Shown in pieces: positions 5,880 through 6,450 of a stretch of 6,450 nt of DNA (within the stretch, counting starts at the first letter, position 1; each line of letters starts with the position of its first letter). The translations under genes and the position numbers were made by a program. Origin of the DNA: Deltaproteobacteria bacterium (lineage in GTDB: Bacteria; Desulfobacterota; DSM-4660; Desulfatiglandales; Desulfatiglandaceae); the NCBI GenBank assembly GCA_018644785.1, contig JABGPV010000275.1:1-6450 (forward strand). Direction: 5' to 3'. The notes under the pieces were generated by a model, which did not search any database, had not been told where the DNA came from, and saw only the letters and a program-made list of their open reading frames with translations.

Positions 5880-6450
5880 GCCCCGAAATATTAGGTCTCG
5901 TGGGGTTGGTCAGCCTGTTCGGTTTGATCTGTATAGGTTTCCCCATCTCATTCACCTTGATATTCCTGGCCCTTACGCTAGGTTATATCGGGTTTGGCCA
6001 AGTGGTTTTTTATCTCATGACGTTACAGTTTTTCGGGGTCATGACCGACACGGTCCTTTCAGCAGTGCCTTTTTTCCTGTTTATGGGGTACATCTTGGAA
6101 GATTCCGGATTGATGAACCGGCTTTTTAAGGCCTTTCAGCTCATGCTGGCCAGGCTCAGCGGTTCGCTGTATATCGCCGTGACCTCCACAGCCACTATTT
6201 TTGCCGCCGCCACCGGTATTGTGGGTTCCTCCATTACCCTTTTAGGCGTTATGGCCGCTCCCACCATGAAGGAAAGCAAATACGATACCCGGCTCTCAGC
6301 CGGGTGCATCACCGCCGGTGGAACTCTCGGCATCCTCATCCCCCCCAGCATCATGCTCGTGGTCATGGGACCCGTTGTGGGCGTGCCGGTGACGGAACTG
6401 TTCGCCGCCGCCATTCTCCCCGGTATCATGCTGGCCGGGTTGTATATGAC
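5876..6450 (+). CDS. dctM: TRAP transporter large permease subunit, DctM family, 3'-truncated by window
   Basis: 191 residues are visible of a protein usually about 425-440 long; the rest lies beyond the window. DctM is the inner-membrane subunit that carries the substrate with sodium ions. Visible family marks are the N-terminal helix pair (about 4-38), A-V-P-F-F-L-F-M-G-Y-I-L-E at 63-75 followed by S-G-L-M-N-R-L, the small-residue hairpin A-A-A-T-G-I-V-G-S-S at 110-119, and G-T-L-G-I-L-I-P-P-S at 149-158, which is diagnostic of the DctM/IT superfamily. The helix-breaking P-P-S is part of the central substrate and cation site. The ATG overlaps the dctQ stop by one base register (ATGA), so the two membrane subunits are made together. 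Lack of the C-terminus here is only the window edge. Confidence 0.95.
   Translation, partial: MSPEILGLVGLVSLFGLICIGFPISFTLIFLALTLGYIGFGQVVFYLMTLQFFGVMTDTVLSAVPFFLFMGYILEDSGLMNRLFKAFQLMLARLSGSLYIAVTSTATIFAAATGIVGSSITLLGVMAAPTMKESKYDTRLSAGCITAGGTLGILIPPSIMLVVMGPVVGVPVTELFAAAILPGIMLAGLYM

Overview
This window is a partial operon, all on the + strand, for anaerobic breakdown of a small organosulfonate (or closely related compound) by a glycyl radical enzyme (GRE). The source is most likely a strict anaerobe of the Desulfobacterota (sulfate- or sulfite-reducing 'Deltaproteobacteria' type). The reasons are the oxygen-sensitive radical enzyme with its activase, the TRAP transporter, moderate-to-high GC by eye, and a short palindromic repeat of a kind I associate with those genomes. 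The taxonomic call is inference.

Layout: (1) 1-1836, the C-terminal three quarters of a GRE that best fits isethionate sulfite-lyase (IslA/IseG) or its close relative 2,3-dihydroxypropane-1-sulfonate sulfite-lyase; its N-terminus lies before the window. (2) 1849-1877, a strong intrinsic-terminator-like hairpin. (3) 1905-2867, the cognate radical-SAM activating enzyme, probably starting at a TTG. (4) 2868-2957, a gap holding a perfect 28-bp palindrome and a second small hairpin, probably a mobile REP-like repeat. (5) 2958-3887, an amidohydrolase-fold protein that has lost most of the usual metal ligands and carries a linker plus C-terminal amphipathic helix resembling a bacterial-microcompartment encapsulation peptide. 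(6) 3888-3989, a gap with an orphan perfect Shine-Dalgarno and a weak promoter candidate. (7) 3990-5123 dctP, two GC-rich hairpins, 5268-5879 dctQ and 5876-6450 dctM (cut by the window end), together one TRAP transporter.

Proposed working: DctPQM imports the substrate with an ion gradient. The activase installs the glycyl radical on the GRE, which cleaves the C-S bond to release sulfite (an electron acceptor for such organisms) and an aldehyde or ketone. In Bilophila and Desulfovibrio relatives the isethionate lyase works inside a microcompartment that contains acetaldehyde. No shell gene is visible here, but the helix on the amidohydrolase-like protein hints that this locus also belongs to a microcompartment, with that protein as an unassigned cargo. 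Hairpins lie after the GRE gene, after the activase gene and after dctP. These are places where a single transcript would benefit from unequal expression of its genes.
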